A stretch of 64,000 bases of DNA, taken from positions 6,519,489-6,583,488 of the forward strand of contig CM119265.1 of assembly GCA_051294375.1 (NCBI GenBank), read 5' to 3'. Shown here in pieces: positions 24,022 through 36,300 of this stretch. Position numbers and translations under genes: made by a program. The notes under the pieces are model-generated. The model worked only from the letters and a program-made list of their open reading frames with translations, did no database searches and was not told the origin of the DNA. This DNA is from Paraspadella gotoi (taxonomy: Eukaryota > Chaetognatha). The number at the start of each line of letters is the position of its first letter. Position 1 is the first letter of the stretch.

Positions 24022-27000
24022 TTACAATTCCATCGGGGTGTGTTTATCGTCGACCTGGTGAGAGGTGACTCGAAGCACCTGGCGAGACGCCTGGTAGTCT
24101 GGAGGAACGTATTGATTCGCTTGTGGATGAGCCATCCTAGAGGGCGACGAGGTGAAGTTGTTGGCATGGTCGTTTCGGTAACCGGAGGAAAAGCTCGCGG
24201 CCGAATCCTGTTGCTGGAAAAACAATGCTCGCTGCTGCTGCTGCGTTCTCCATGAGGGCTGGTGGTTGCGGTGATGGTGGTGACGCGGAGACGATTGCTC
24301 ACTGATGCAAAACGGATTGGAGGACGAAGGCGGGGAGAAGGGCGCGTAGGAGGTCGGATGTTGCGTCGCCATCGGAAGCGTTCCATAGCCCGCGACATCG
24401 TCCCTATGCGGGGGCGCTGAGGCTGCGTCGCCGGCGCCGAAGCGGCATGACGACGAAAACAGCGAAGGGATGACGTCGCAGAGTAAAGGCTGAGAAGTCG
24501 AGGATGAGGCTGCTCCCTCTGGAGACAAGGATGATGGCCAACCGCCAGAAACGACGACAGAGAGTTGGCCTGAAATTTTGTCGAATCAATTGTCATGATA
24601 TGAAATTGTACCAACACACAAAAGCCTTTTCTAACCAGTCGATGTGGGTGGATGCCCGTGACTCGATTGCGGGAAGAGTGCAGGAAGGGGCGTCGGGGGA
24701 ACATCGTCCGAAGCGGAGGGCGGGGTGACGCAGGGTGATTGGGTGGCCGTCGGTTCTACCTGCGGCTGAGTCTGTCGCGGCTTGTCGTTATTTGGCTTCC
24801 GCCGGGGAGAAGGCTTGGCGAGGGAAAAAGGTGCGGAGGCAGGAGGGAAGGGGGGCGCCGTCAACGAAGGCGGTGTCACCGAGGGCGGGGTGATAAAGGG
24901 ATGAGAGATGTCGCCCTGTGACGCGACGGCGCCGTCCTGGAATGTCATTGGTTGAGTCGTCGTCGGAAGAATTCCTGAAGATTGAAACGCGACATGATTA
25001 ACCACAGCAAACGCTTTGATTTGTAGGCGCTATATATATATATAATTATATATTATATATATATTACATATAGATACATAGAAGAAATTGAAACAGCGGG
25101 CATTCTCAAGATATCTGTCGGCAATGACAGGACGCGAAAATACCTACCGTTTGGTCGATGGTCCCGAGGCAACACTGACGGTTGAACCACGTTCTCCTGA
25201 ACGATGATCCTCCTCCTCGGCATCTCGGAAACGACGGCGTCAGGCAGACCGGAAACGCTTTGGAACCAAGCAGCGACATCTACCAATGCCGCTTGATAGT
25301 GGAGGATGAAGTCGTGAATGAGGAGGGGCTTGTATTTGGGACGACGCTTGTAATCTTTGATCAAACTAAAATAGGCGACGCGGGAGCGGCAATGAGAATC
25401 GTAAATATAACTTCATAAAATTGAAAGCCCATCCTTTACCAGTACTTGACGAAATCACAGAACTGAGTTGAAAATTTTCCATCTGTCCTTAGAGAGGGCG
25501 GTTCCTGCGTGAGTACTTGCGTTAAAACCTCAAAATCGGTTTTGCAGTTTTTGTAGGGAAATTCTCCGGTCGCTAGTTCAACCTGTCAAGTAGGTATAGT
25601 TAGAGAGTAAGTTGAAACTGGTTCGGCGAAGATTGATCAGCTTCCCAACACAAATCACCAGGGAAATTCCTAAAGACCAGACATCGGCCCTAACGTCATA
25701 GTCGGGCTTGGTTGGATCCGGGGGGTCGATGCGTTCCGGAGCCATGTAAGCGGCACATCCGGCTGAACGTGTCTTGGCCTAGGTTTGATAAACAAAGCAT
25801 CCTCAGAACTTAATCATTTTAGAATCAATTCTTTTTTTTTAACTACTTTTTTCAATCAAACGTATCCGTTTAAGAACTGATTAAATATTTATTATCAATT
25901 GATGCATTTTGTAGAAACTGTTTTTTTCTTTCTTCAGATATTCACCTTGGAATCGACGAGTCTCCCCGAAATTCCAAAATCACACAGTTTAATGTTCCCT
26001 TTGGAGTCGAGAAGAATGTTCGACGGCTTGACATCTAAAATAACGCAACAAAACAAAAAATCGCGATAAAATCATGTTATACAAAAGCTACATTATAACA
26101 ATAACAACCATGATTCCTGAGCAATGAGCATAATACAAATTTTAGCATATAAAAGCATGTACATTGTACAATGTAGACTAGTGCTTAAACGCTTAACGCC
26201 AGGTTGTTTACTGTTTAGTACTTGAGAGGGGTTTGGCTGTGTTCTTGGTTGTCACAACACGCAAACTCACCTCTGTGAATGACGCCATGCCTCTCTTTGA
26301 GGTAGCTGAGAGCCTGCACAGTCGCAACAGACATCTTGCCGAGGATGGCCTCGGGAATTCCTTCACCGTTCAGTCGCCGAGCTAATTTGTCGAAGCATGT
26401 CGACATTAGCTCCATGCAGATCCAAACCTTAAAGAAGAAATAAAAAATGCCAATCAATCAATCAATCAATTAAATCAAGCGTTTAATCTAATCATTTAAT
26501 CAATCAATCTATCAGTAATTAATAAAATCTTTAAATCAATAAATTTAGTAAATAAATAAAATAATTTAATGATCTTATTTCATCATTAAATGAATCAAAT
26601 AAAATCATTCTGTACAATCAATCAATCAGCGGTTATTTCTATTATTCGCGGAAATTTGCATCAATTTACAAAAACTAAACGATAAAAATTGAGGCAAAAA
26701 GTGGTGTTAGCAGACCTTATGGTAGCGTGAGACAAACATAATAAACCGAACCTCGCTTTGCGTGATGAAGCATCCAACGCACTCGACAATAAAGGCGCAG
26801 TCGTGACTTTTGATCACGACATCGAGATCCATGATGATCCTCTTGTTCTCCTCGCGATTCGCCGAACGACGCATTTGCTTTACCGCAATCAGCGTATCCG
26901 ACGGTCGGTGGCGCATCTGCACAAGTATGCGGAATGGAATTAACACAGTACTAAGAAGTAAGCAAAATTCTTTCTGGCAACCCCCATCTAACCTTGACCA

Positions 27001-27755
27001 CATGGCCGCAAGTTCCCCAACCCAGTTCGCCGACTTGCTCCAATTCGTTCATCTCCGTCGGCACTTTTTGATCGTTGACCGTCAAGATTCCAGTTTGATC
27101 CATGATCTCTTGGTATTTCCTTTCGATCTCGGCTGCGTAATGATTATGGGCAAATTATACGTCGTAAAGCACTGATATAATATGGCACTTCTGCTTACAG
27201 ATGAGCAGAATTCTAGGCTAATTAATTATCAAAATTAGAATTAATCTTGAACTACCTTTAGAAAGAATAATCCCCAAAACTCACTCACCGGCGTCTTGTT
27301 GCCTATGAGGCTCGGAATGCTTATGCGTCCAGGGTTGATCCATCTTCCGATGGGTGCGCCTTGGTCCGTTCAGGTCGGTCACGTTCGGTCGCGGGGGTTT
27401 TCCAAGAGGAAGATTAACTAATACATAAAATAAGATCTTACGTACTAGAGTCCAGATCACAACCAACAGGCAACCACCAAAAATAATTAAACTTACGTCC
27501 TTCCGGCCGACGCGTGGGACTCGCGGTTCCGGAATTGTGTCGAGGCGACGTCAGTTCCATGCGGCGCGCGCATCCGTTGGACGAGGTGGGCGCCACCGTC
27601 ACCGAGTCGCTCGAACGCCCGACATCAATGTTTTCAGCCATCAGGCGTCGCTGAAGATCTTCCATTTTGAGCTGCAATGTCGAGAGACCGGGGAGAGGCG
27701 CCGGTCTTGAAGCCCCAGTGGAGGAGGGCGTCGAGGAAGACGCCGCCATCCTCAT
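24022..27755 (-). CDS. MAP2K7: MAP kinase kinase 7 (JNK kinase, hemipterous type)
   Basis: Eleven minus-strand exons join in phase: 27755-27497, 27417-27289, 27132-26993, 26916-26752, 26427-26271, 26034-25946, 25778-25659, 25582-25440, 25365-25148, 24974-24636 and 24569-24022. With the ATG at 27755 (or 27749) the product is about 768 residues. The dual-specificity kinase domain spans about 161-422: IAVKQM (K189), HRDVKPSN (D284), DFG (302-304), activation loop SKAKT (S312, T316) and APE. The MKK7-type C-terminal docking site includes RRPKYKPLL. It should phosphorylate JNK. The glycine-rich loop reads GELGWGTCG, with Trp168 where Ser or Asn is usual. A long Pro/Ser/His-rich tail (about 345 residues) follows the kinase domain, much longer than in human MKK7. 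An extra upstream exon is possible because the frame is open above the ATG. Confidence 0.93.
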
Positions 27756-28290
27756 CGATTCGATTACGTTGGGGATCGGAATGAAACTATCATCGGCGAC
27801 CAAGACATTTCAAGACGTTAACGCAATGTAGGGACTGTTATTTTTCAGCGCTTCACTTTTAAAAATAAATATTTTTAAGTGGTTTTTCAAAAGACGCCAA
27901 AACCGCGGTCGGCAAAAGTAAAATTTAGCCACGAAAATAATGTCTATGTATTATATGGATTGGATATCTTCATATTTTGCTGCAGTTTTACTCATTGCAT
28001 GATGGGGATTAAAAACGGAGAAACACAAATTTGGTTTCAGTTACTTTTGGATATTTCCGCAATGCTGCGGTTGGCGCTTTCTGTCGCGCACAATGGCCCC
28101 ACCGCGCGGAGCTCGCTGCGGCCGCTGGGTTTTATAGCGGCTGCGTTCTTTCATAATCGTCGTCGTCGTTTTCGTCGTCGTAAGAAGTGTTGTTCATTGA
28201 CTTTCAACAAAAGACCAACTCTTTGGGCAATACAAAAAGTAGGAACATGGTAATTATTTTTCTGTCTTTTCTTTAGACGAAATAACAATT
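27756..28290. other. MKK7 upstream region
   Basis: This is the likely 5' UTR and promoter of MKK7. It includes an arm-like relic of the 17033 hairpin family at 27865-27936 (AAAGACGCCAAAACCGC, then GGTCGGCAAAAGTAAAATT), and the motif CGTCGTCGTCGT at about 28158. No exon is supported. Confidence 0.4.
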
Positions 28291-28410
28291 TTTTAGTTTT
28301 TCACAACGAATTTTATTTTTATAGTAGCAAACATGTTTCGAACGTGCATTTCGTTCTTCATCAGTGCTTTAACTGAATTACATAAAATTTGGTAGTTTAA
28401 AGTTGGTATT

Positions 28411-28413
<3 letters not shown>

Positions 28414-28501
<88 letters not shown>
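28414..28501 (+). repeat. (GA)n microsatellite in element flank
   Basis: About 44 GA units inside the left flank of the Penelope-like element; the equivalent position in the right flank has none. Confidence 0.95.
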
Positions 28502-28505
<4 letters not shown>

Positions 28506-28640
28506 ACAAAGGGATAAAGCTTCCAACAAAGGGTGAGGACAGCTGAAGTTTTAGCTCAGATTGAGGGATACAGAAGGGAAAAAGAAAATGAAAATCAGGT
28601 AATAAATTAGGCTTTACATTGAATAATATACAACAAATAT

Positions 28641-29210
28641 GGTCACTTCCTGTCAGCCATAGCAGAGCACGCGCATGAAACAGGCCATCTGTTCAGAGAA
28701 ACTGACTGTCACATGCTGGCCAGAGACAATAACTGGTACACAAGAGGTATTAGAGAGGCAATATACATCAGAGCCCTCGAGCCCTCTTTGAACCGTGATG
28801 GAGGGCGATTCCAGCTGCCCCCCAGCTACGACTTGCTCCTCAGTGGCGTGATGGTTCATCCTGAACCACCCAAGCCCCACAACAACTCCCCTGTCCCTAC
28901 TCAACGGGGCAGAGGGAGACCTTCCCTGGCACGTCAGTGGCCAAGCAGTACCGCATCTTCAACTGTAGCAACCCGGGATGACTCTCCTCATCCCGGGCAC
29001 CTACCCAAAAGACGGCTGCAGCTGGAAGGTGGTGGGGACCCTGAGCCAGCTGCAAAGCAGGCAAGAAGGGGACCAGGCCCACCTCCTCAGCAGAGGAGAG
29101 GAGGGCAAGCTGTAAGGATGACAGGCCTCGTGGACATTAGGGTTGCAATGGGTCTTATCCCAGACACTACCCGATCACAGGCCAATGACCATCCTAATAA
29201 CCAGCCCTAA
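28641..29210 (+). pseudogene. Penelope-like element ORF, GIY-YIG endonuclease end
   Basis: The frame reads through AIAEHAHETGH, MLARDNNWYTRGIREAIYI and PSLNRDGG...LPPSYDLLL to a stop at 29208-29210. This is the C-terminal half of the GIY-YIG endonuclease that follows the reverse transcriptase in Penelope-like elements; the Arg (TRGIREA) and Glu typical of the family are present. A basic Pro/Arg-rich tail follows. An in-frame stop lies just upstream of NKYGHFLS, and nothing like a reverse transcriptase precedes it, so this is a fragment. Confidence 0.75.
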
Positions 29211-29293
29211 CCTGCCAATGACCCTCATCTGACGGCCTATAAAGGGGGAGGGGGCCAGCTCATTTTGAGCTTCATTCTTTATCTTTCTCTTTA

Positions 29294-29500
29294 TGGTGGA
29301 CTAAAATCCATCAACCGTTCATCAGCGGCCATTGGTGCCGGAGGCAAGTCATTCGCCTCCCAACCCAAAAGGTCCGGGGTTCTAGCCCGGTGGTCGCCTT
29401 GCAGTTAAGAGGGACGGGGCGCTTAACCCGCCTGTAACACGGTGTTACAGCCTGATCCGAAGCTCAGGGACTACTTATATTGAACGGTTCTGTCATTAAC
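29294..29500 (+). mobile_element. tRNA-derived SINE S1, copy 2
   Basis: Fullest S1 copy: GGTGGACTAAAATCC start, B-box-like GGTTCTAGCC at about 29374, GTAACACGGTGTTAC hairpin, and GGTTCTGTCATTAAC end. It is nested within the Penelope-like element's 3' region. Confidence 0.8.
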
Positions 29501-30306
29501 ACATATCAATAATTACTGTCTCTTCATCTTTCACATTTTTCAACTTTCCATTTTCAAACCAAACTAAACTAAACAAACTAATTTATTCCAATTGTTATTG
29601 TTATCATTTAATTTTCTATTTTTAATTTACCTCTCTACTTTTCATTTTAGTTTACAATGCTTTTTTATTAGTTGTACATTATTCAATGTAAAGCCAAATT
29701 TATTGCCTCTGTATTATCTCTCCCCTGATTTTCATTTTCTTTTTCCCTTCTGTATCCCTCAATCTGAGCTAAAACTACAGCTGTCCTCACCCTCTAATGT
29801 TGCCTTCCCAAATTTTATGTAATTCAGTTAAAGCACTGATCAAGAACGAAATGCACGTTCGAAACATGTCTGCTACTATAAAAATAAAATTCGTTGTGAA
29901 AAACAAAAAAATTGTTATTTCGTCTAATCATTATACCAACGAAAAGAAAGATTTACAAACAATCTATCTTTTCTATATTGAATATTTGCTAATCAATTTA
30001 TTCATTTATACTTATACTTTACTACCGGGGCCACAACGAAAACCATAATTCGCCAGACGCAATATTTTTGTATTTTTTCTTCACCTCAGAGTTTTCACTC
30101 TATCCATAATTTTCGCCCTCAATTGTTACATACATATTAATCAATGCTCCTACCCTGAACAAATAACAAACACATTACAGAAACGTCTTAGATCAATGGC
30201 ATTCTTTAGAATTTTTTTATAATCTTTATGACACCATTTTTTTTAGTTATTTCCGAAACTAGACAGTTATAGAGTTAGTCCAAGGGAGTCCGCACTCTGC
30301 GGGCCA

Positions 30307-33300
30307 ATGAATAAAAACAACAATCACGCGGGGCGCGGGGGCGGCGGAATTGGCAGTCAAAGAAGTAGCAATTACGGAGAAAAGGGTTCGAGGTATAACA
30401 GAAACAAGTCAAACGACGAGGATGATAACCCGCCACCTTCGTCACTGCCAAGAGGGTTGGCCACGCCGCTGGTTGGCGAAGGTAGACTTTAACTTAAAAA
30501 AAAGTAATTAAGTATTAAGGCGATATTGTGGAACGAGGTTCAGATCGATATACCCACTTAGTAACAATCGTTACCTCCTAGTTAGAACGTCTTTTCCCCC
30601 TAGTCAAAATGTTATTTTGCTGCTCAAATTTGAGTCAAAATGTCATTTCATAAGTCAAAATATTATTTCCCTCTTATCTTAATTTAAATGTCATTTTATA
30701 AGACAAAATGTTATGTCGTAGGTCAAAGTGCTATTACACAATTTAAAATACTATTTTGCGAGTTAAAATATCATTTTACAAAACAATATTGCTGGGCGAG
30801 TTTGAGTATTGAATTTTGAAGCAAAGGAAATTTAAAAATATCATCCTGCGAATCAAAATATAGTTTTAAAAATTAAAATGCAAATTAAAATATTTTTTAC
30901 GTCAAAATATTCTTTGATATAATTAAAAAATTAAACGAAATAAAACAAAAACTGTTCAGGAAAACAGTTTTGTTTTATTATTTTACTCCTGTAACTATAA
31001 CATAATATAAAATAATTTGAAATATTATACACTTCATTGATAGGGAAGCCAGGTACTTTGGGAGTAAATAAACAAGACTGAGAGAGTCTTGATTGAAAAC
31101 TTGCAGGGACCTGCTCTGTCATTATTTTGTAAGAGTGATGGAGGCCACCACCATGCCTGTCCAAAGTCAGGGGCAAGATAGCTTATTTATTAAATAATAA
31201 TAATAAATAATTTTTATATTTGTTGTACCAATTTCATAATATGGCAGAAGGGGTTCGATACGGTGGAAATCTTATGAATGCCATTGGTGACGACATGAAG
31301 AAGGAAATGACTAAAGGCGCTGAACGGGGCGTGGAAAAGGGATTAGATCACGTCCGAAATGAGGCAGAGGCGCAAGGCTTGAAGGGCGCCAAAAACGTCA
31401 GAGACATGGACGGGTTCATTAGCATGCTCGCCAAGAACATCGAAGCGTATCTTCCCGATACTAACCGAAACTTCGCGACGACAAGCATTTTTCTCAGCGA
31501 AGGAATGGAGGGTCTCGACCCACAAATTGCTGTCGAAGATTGCAGCTGCAAACCACCTTTGTTGGAAGCGCTGAAAAAACAAGTAGAGGCGTTGGCCAAA
31601 GAAAGAGGTAAATTCATCCAGGTTAGAAAATGGCAAAATTAAAATGATCGTAGTATCTGAAAAGATTTTCTTCAAACGGTCGACAAATATAATTTAAAAA
31701 AAAGACAAAAGAAAAATACTCAAGAAGTCTTGGGTATTTTTCTTTTGTATTTTTTTGAAATTAGTCTTAACATTATAATTAGAATTGATTGTTGTTTTCC
31801 TTTCTTTTCGTTGGTTAAGTTAGCAAGAGAAATATTGATTTTTCACAACGAATTTTTATTTCACATTAGTCGAGCATGAAAACGCACGCGCTAAAAAAAT
31901 TATGTTTGAAAGAGAGGCGCTATCGCTCCGCGCTCAGCTTTCCGACGCTTTAGACTCTCAAAGGAGGCAAGAAGCGGAAACTCACTCTTTGGAAGGGAGA
32001 ATCGAAGGACTATTGGCCGAACTCCAGGTTCAAAATTTAATTGATCAGTGCGTCGTTTCATGATGGCGAGTCAAAAGACTCCGTTCGTACAGTCAAAGGA
32101 CGAACAGCTTGTGAACGCGGAAACGCTGCAGGAAAGAATTAGGACGGAGCTTGTCATTAAACATGGGGAACTCGCAAAGGAAATGCAAGAGAAAACGCGA
32201 GCTGAAACTGAAGTCGATATCTTAGAAGAACAGGTTTTTATCATCATTTTGTTTCTAACGATTTATTTAGATTTTATGCATTGGTTGAGAAATTTAATTG
32301 AACTTTGTAAAAAAGAGAATATATTGTTGTATAGTTATAGTTATGAATCGACAGCTTCATTGAGCATATTTTAGTGCCATGAGCCGGGAAAGGAAAATAA
32401 ATTGAGTACTGAGTATATAAATTATCGAGTCAAGTTATCTTTAAAAATAGTCTCGCTCCATTGAAGTTTTTTTAATTTCATATTGCTTAATGAAATCATA
32501 TTGCACCTCATTTTATCTTCAGAATGCGATTCTCCAAAAGCAAGTTTACGAATATGACGAAGAGAGAATGGCAGCAGAAAGGATGAGAAACGAAGAGCAT
32601 TCGTTCAGGATTAAAGCTCAAGCGAAGCAAAAAAATGCAGAAATGCAGCTGATGGCTGACGCCGATATGTACCAAGATCAAATAGCCGCGTTGAAGGTGA
32701 CTAGAAATCGATAATCGGTATTTAATAAATTCTCTTATACTTATTCCCGATGATTAAATAGGAACAAGTCAAACTCATGGGACAGCAGAAGGCTATTGCA
32801 GAAAAAGAGGCATCGGATCTTCGGTCTAAAGTAGATGGTCTCGTTGAAACTATAGAGACCCAAGCAAATCATGTATCGTATCTTCAAGAGACCCTTGGAA
32901 AGCAAGAGGATGATTTTAAGAAAGAGATTGAACTTTTAAAAAAGGAGATAGAATCGCTGGAAGAAACATTAAAGGAGTCCAAAGAAAAATGTGCTAAGGA
33001 TTTGAGTGAGGTAGAACAGTCGCGCATTCAGTGCAACAACTTGTTACTCAGAGCTACTAAAGAAATCGCTCACCTTGACCAAACAACAGAGGATTTAAGA
33101 GAGACTGTCGATGCTCTTAATGAGGAGGCGCGAAAGCTAAAAGAGGAAAAATCTGACTTGGCAGCTGAGATGCAAAGAAGAGAAAAGAGGTGGAATGACG
33201 ATAAATCCAAGCTACTGTATGAACTGAACCGATTAACAGAAGTTAATGCACTTATGGATGAGAAACGCAGTGATGCTGAGAACCGAATGCTGGCCATGGA

Positions 33301-36300
33301 AGGAGAGCTTCTCAATGCGCAAAAGAATGCGGATATTAAGAGGCAAGAGATGGACAATCTCAAAGTGGCCATGGACAAGCGAACAGAGGCGCTTGACTAT
33401 TCTATGCGTGGTGCCACTGACAAACTTCACCTGGAAATTGAGTCTTTAAGGAGCGCATTGAGACTAAAGGGTGAAGAGTTGATGGCGATGAAAACTGCTG
33501 TTAATATGGCGGGAGGCGACATGTCTTTGATGCCAACCAATGAAGAGGATCATCGTAAGGTAATGCGAGAATCACAGAATCTGAAAGAAGAGAATGAATC
33601 ACTGAGAGGAAGCCTTGAGGAAGCAGCTCTTGAAATCAATGACCTTCAACAAGCGACAGAAACACTGCAAAGTGAGAAAAAGTCATTAATGGAGGAGAGG
33701 GTAGATGCTCAACAAGTCATACAGGAGCGGACCGGCGATTTACAAAGCGAACTGGAAGTCCAAAGGCTCCAGGTCAAAACACTCGTTGAGCAGGTGGAGG
33801 AGCTTACATCTCAGTTGGAGAAAATAGAGGATGAGCGAGACAAATTAACTAATGTCTTAAAGCAACAGCTCGAGGCTGCAAATTTGTATATACAGCAAGT
33901 ACCACCCACAGCTGCTCAAGCAGTAGCTTTCCCTCCTCCGGGTACTCAAGGGTTAGTGTCTGCCACACCGGCAAACATAACGCAACAACCTAACATGATG
34001 CCACAGGCTAACATGATGCCACAGGCTAACACAATGCCGCAAGGTAACACGATGCCGCAAGGTAACGCGATGCCGCAAGCTACCACTATGGGCATGGCTG
34101 AAGCACCTCCACCGCCACCTATGTCACCAATATTACCACCGATGGAGGCACAGGTTTCACCCTATTCACCCCAATATCAATCAGAACCCCGGCAAGGGCA
34201 AACTTTGCCTGTGGTGCAAAAAACGTCTCTTGAACAACTTTCAGAAGAAATAAAAATTGCTAAGGATTATACTATCAAAAAAGGTATCGGTCAGGCTCTG
34301 CAAACAGCCGGTATAAATAATGAGGAATTGCAAAGATTAGCGGACACATATGATAATCAGCATATCGACTTAAACTTGAAAATTGAAGAATTTATTGACA
34401 AGGCTATAAAATACAGGTCAGAAAAAATATACTTAAATCAGCTGAACAAGGATCTGAAAGCGCAGAATTACTTTCTGACTCTGGAGCTTGAACATTACAA
34501 AAAGTTTGAGCACCGACTCAAGGAGGCTGGTCTCGTCGATGAGGACGAATTAAGAAACATGAAAGTTGATGTAGCTGAGGAAATTGCGAAGAGAGGTCCT
34601 CCAACGGACTTGGATCCTGACGTTCAAGCGGCTATTAAAAAGGGTGATTTCCCCAAATCATCCATTATGAAAATGACGACTTTATTTGCTGAGCAACAAC
34701 ACATCCTGGATATGGGAGACATGTTTCACAACATAGATGACCTGCTTCATGCTCTGAGACAAGACATAACAACAGAGACCAGAGCTCTGAAGAAAGAGAT
34801 TGAGAGTATCATTCGTCTCGTTGACAACATGAAAGGCGAAAAGGATGAAAACGCAAATATTTCGCGCTTTCAAAGCGTTCAAAGAACTAGCTCTTCCCGG
34901 GAGTCTGATTTAAAAAAATCGTTAAAAACTCTGGAAAACTCATACAGAAAATCAAGTAGTTCAGACCAGGATCATCAACAGGCTGAAACGCGATCGACTT
35001 CTAGCAAAGGGCAGAACAAAGGTTCAATTAATTCTTCTAACAACCAGGAAACTACCAGAAATCGAAAATATAATCTATCATCAACCATTCGGAATGAAAA
35101 CTTGCATTTTGTGGAGGATGCCATGAAAAGTAATAAGACGGTACATGCTACACAATCACCAGAAGCACGGTTTGATCAAGAAAACGTTCCAAATTTTTCG
35201 ATGGCCTCGCATTTTCACGACGACCGCAAAAACGAAGAAACCAACATGGAAGTCGAGGAAGAAAAAACAGATAATAACAATGCATATGTGTTGGAGAGCG
35301 TTCCATTGATAAAGACGCCAGGACAACATCCAGATGATTTTCGGCACGCCCAACTGCGTTTCCTCGAGCCACCTCCTGCACCAGCGTCTTTAAGCACTTG
35401 TCATCGGGAGAAGCCGGACGTCCGAGTGCCTCCTGGACCAGCCAAGCCAGATGAACAGGGCAACTCCTGGGTGATGGACGATGCTGGCCGAAACTGGCTG
35501 CGTGACGAGGAAGGGAGAATGTGGAGAAAAGGCCTTGATGGAAACCAGTATATGGTTGATGAAAACGGCGTCAAATGGATGGTGGATAGCACAGAGGGGA
35601 AGAAATGGCGGACCAACAAAAAAGGACAAATGGTCATGATGGACGAGTGTGATTTGGAGTGGATCTTAGATGACGAGGGATGTGCATGGAGAAGAGATGA
35701 AAATGACAATGAAATTATGCAGGATCCACATGGAATCATTTGGACCATGGATGACATGGGGAGGGGATGGAGGGAGAACGATAAGGGTCAAACGATAATG
35801 TTGGATGGGGAAGGAAGGCAATGGAAATTTGACCAGTTACGACGTGTTGGATTTCGACGCGACTCGTTCGGGCAGAGGCGCATGATAGATATGAATAGTT
35901 GTGTTTGGTTCGTCACTGATGATGCCCGAGCCTGGCGCCTCGATCAGAGGCTGGATTTGCGCATGATGGATTCGCGAAACCAACAGTGGGTCTATGACGG
36001 GTCAGAGGTCCAGTGGCTTCTCAATGAGCAAGGCCAAAGGGCGAGACCAGCCAGAATGGACGAAGTTTTCCCCATTCCAGACGAAGTGCGACTCTCTCTC
36101 CAGAGAACGAGAAATAACGCGGGAGCCGCGATTTCATGTAGTACGACGAGCACAGTGTCGAAGGTTTCGGAGAGAAAGCGAAGGAAGAAGAGGAGGAGGG
36201 GGGATAAAGAAGTAGTCCGAGGAAGGGAGAAACAAAATGAAAAGAAAAGGCGAAGACGCAGCAGAGATAAACGATCCGATTTAGGCTCTGAAGAATCAGA

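Larger units (their letters stand above)
28292..29932 (+). mobile_element. Penelope-like element fragment with inverted flanks
   Basis: Left flank 28292-28640 and right flank about 29665-29932 are inverted copies sharing AACATGTTTCGAACGTGCAT, a GCACTGAT/ATCAGTGC block, AGCTCAGATTGAGGGA and ATTCAATGTAAAGCC. The right copy lacks the (GA)n tract of the left. Between them lies the 3' end of a Penelope-like element coding region and then an S1 SINE. Such elements are known for complex, often inverted terminal repeats, which fits. No reverse transcriptase is present, so the element is 5' truncated and dead. Confidence 0.75.
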
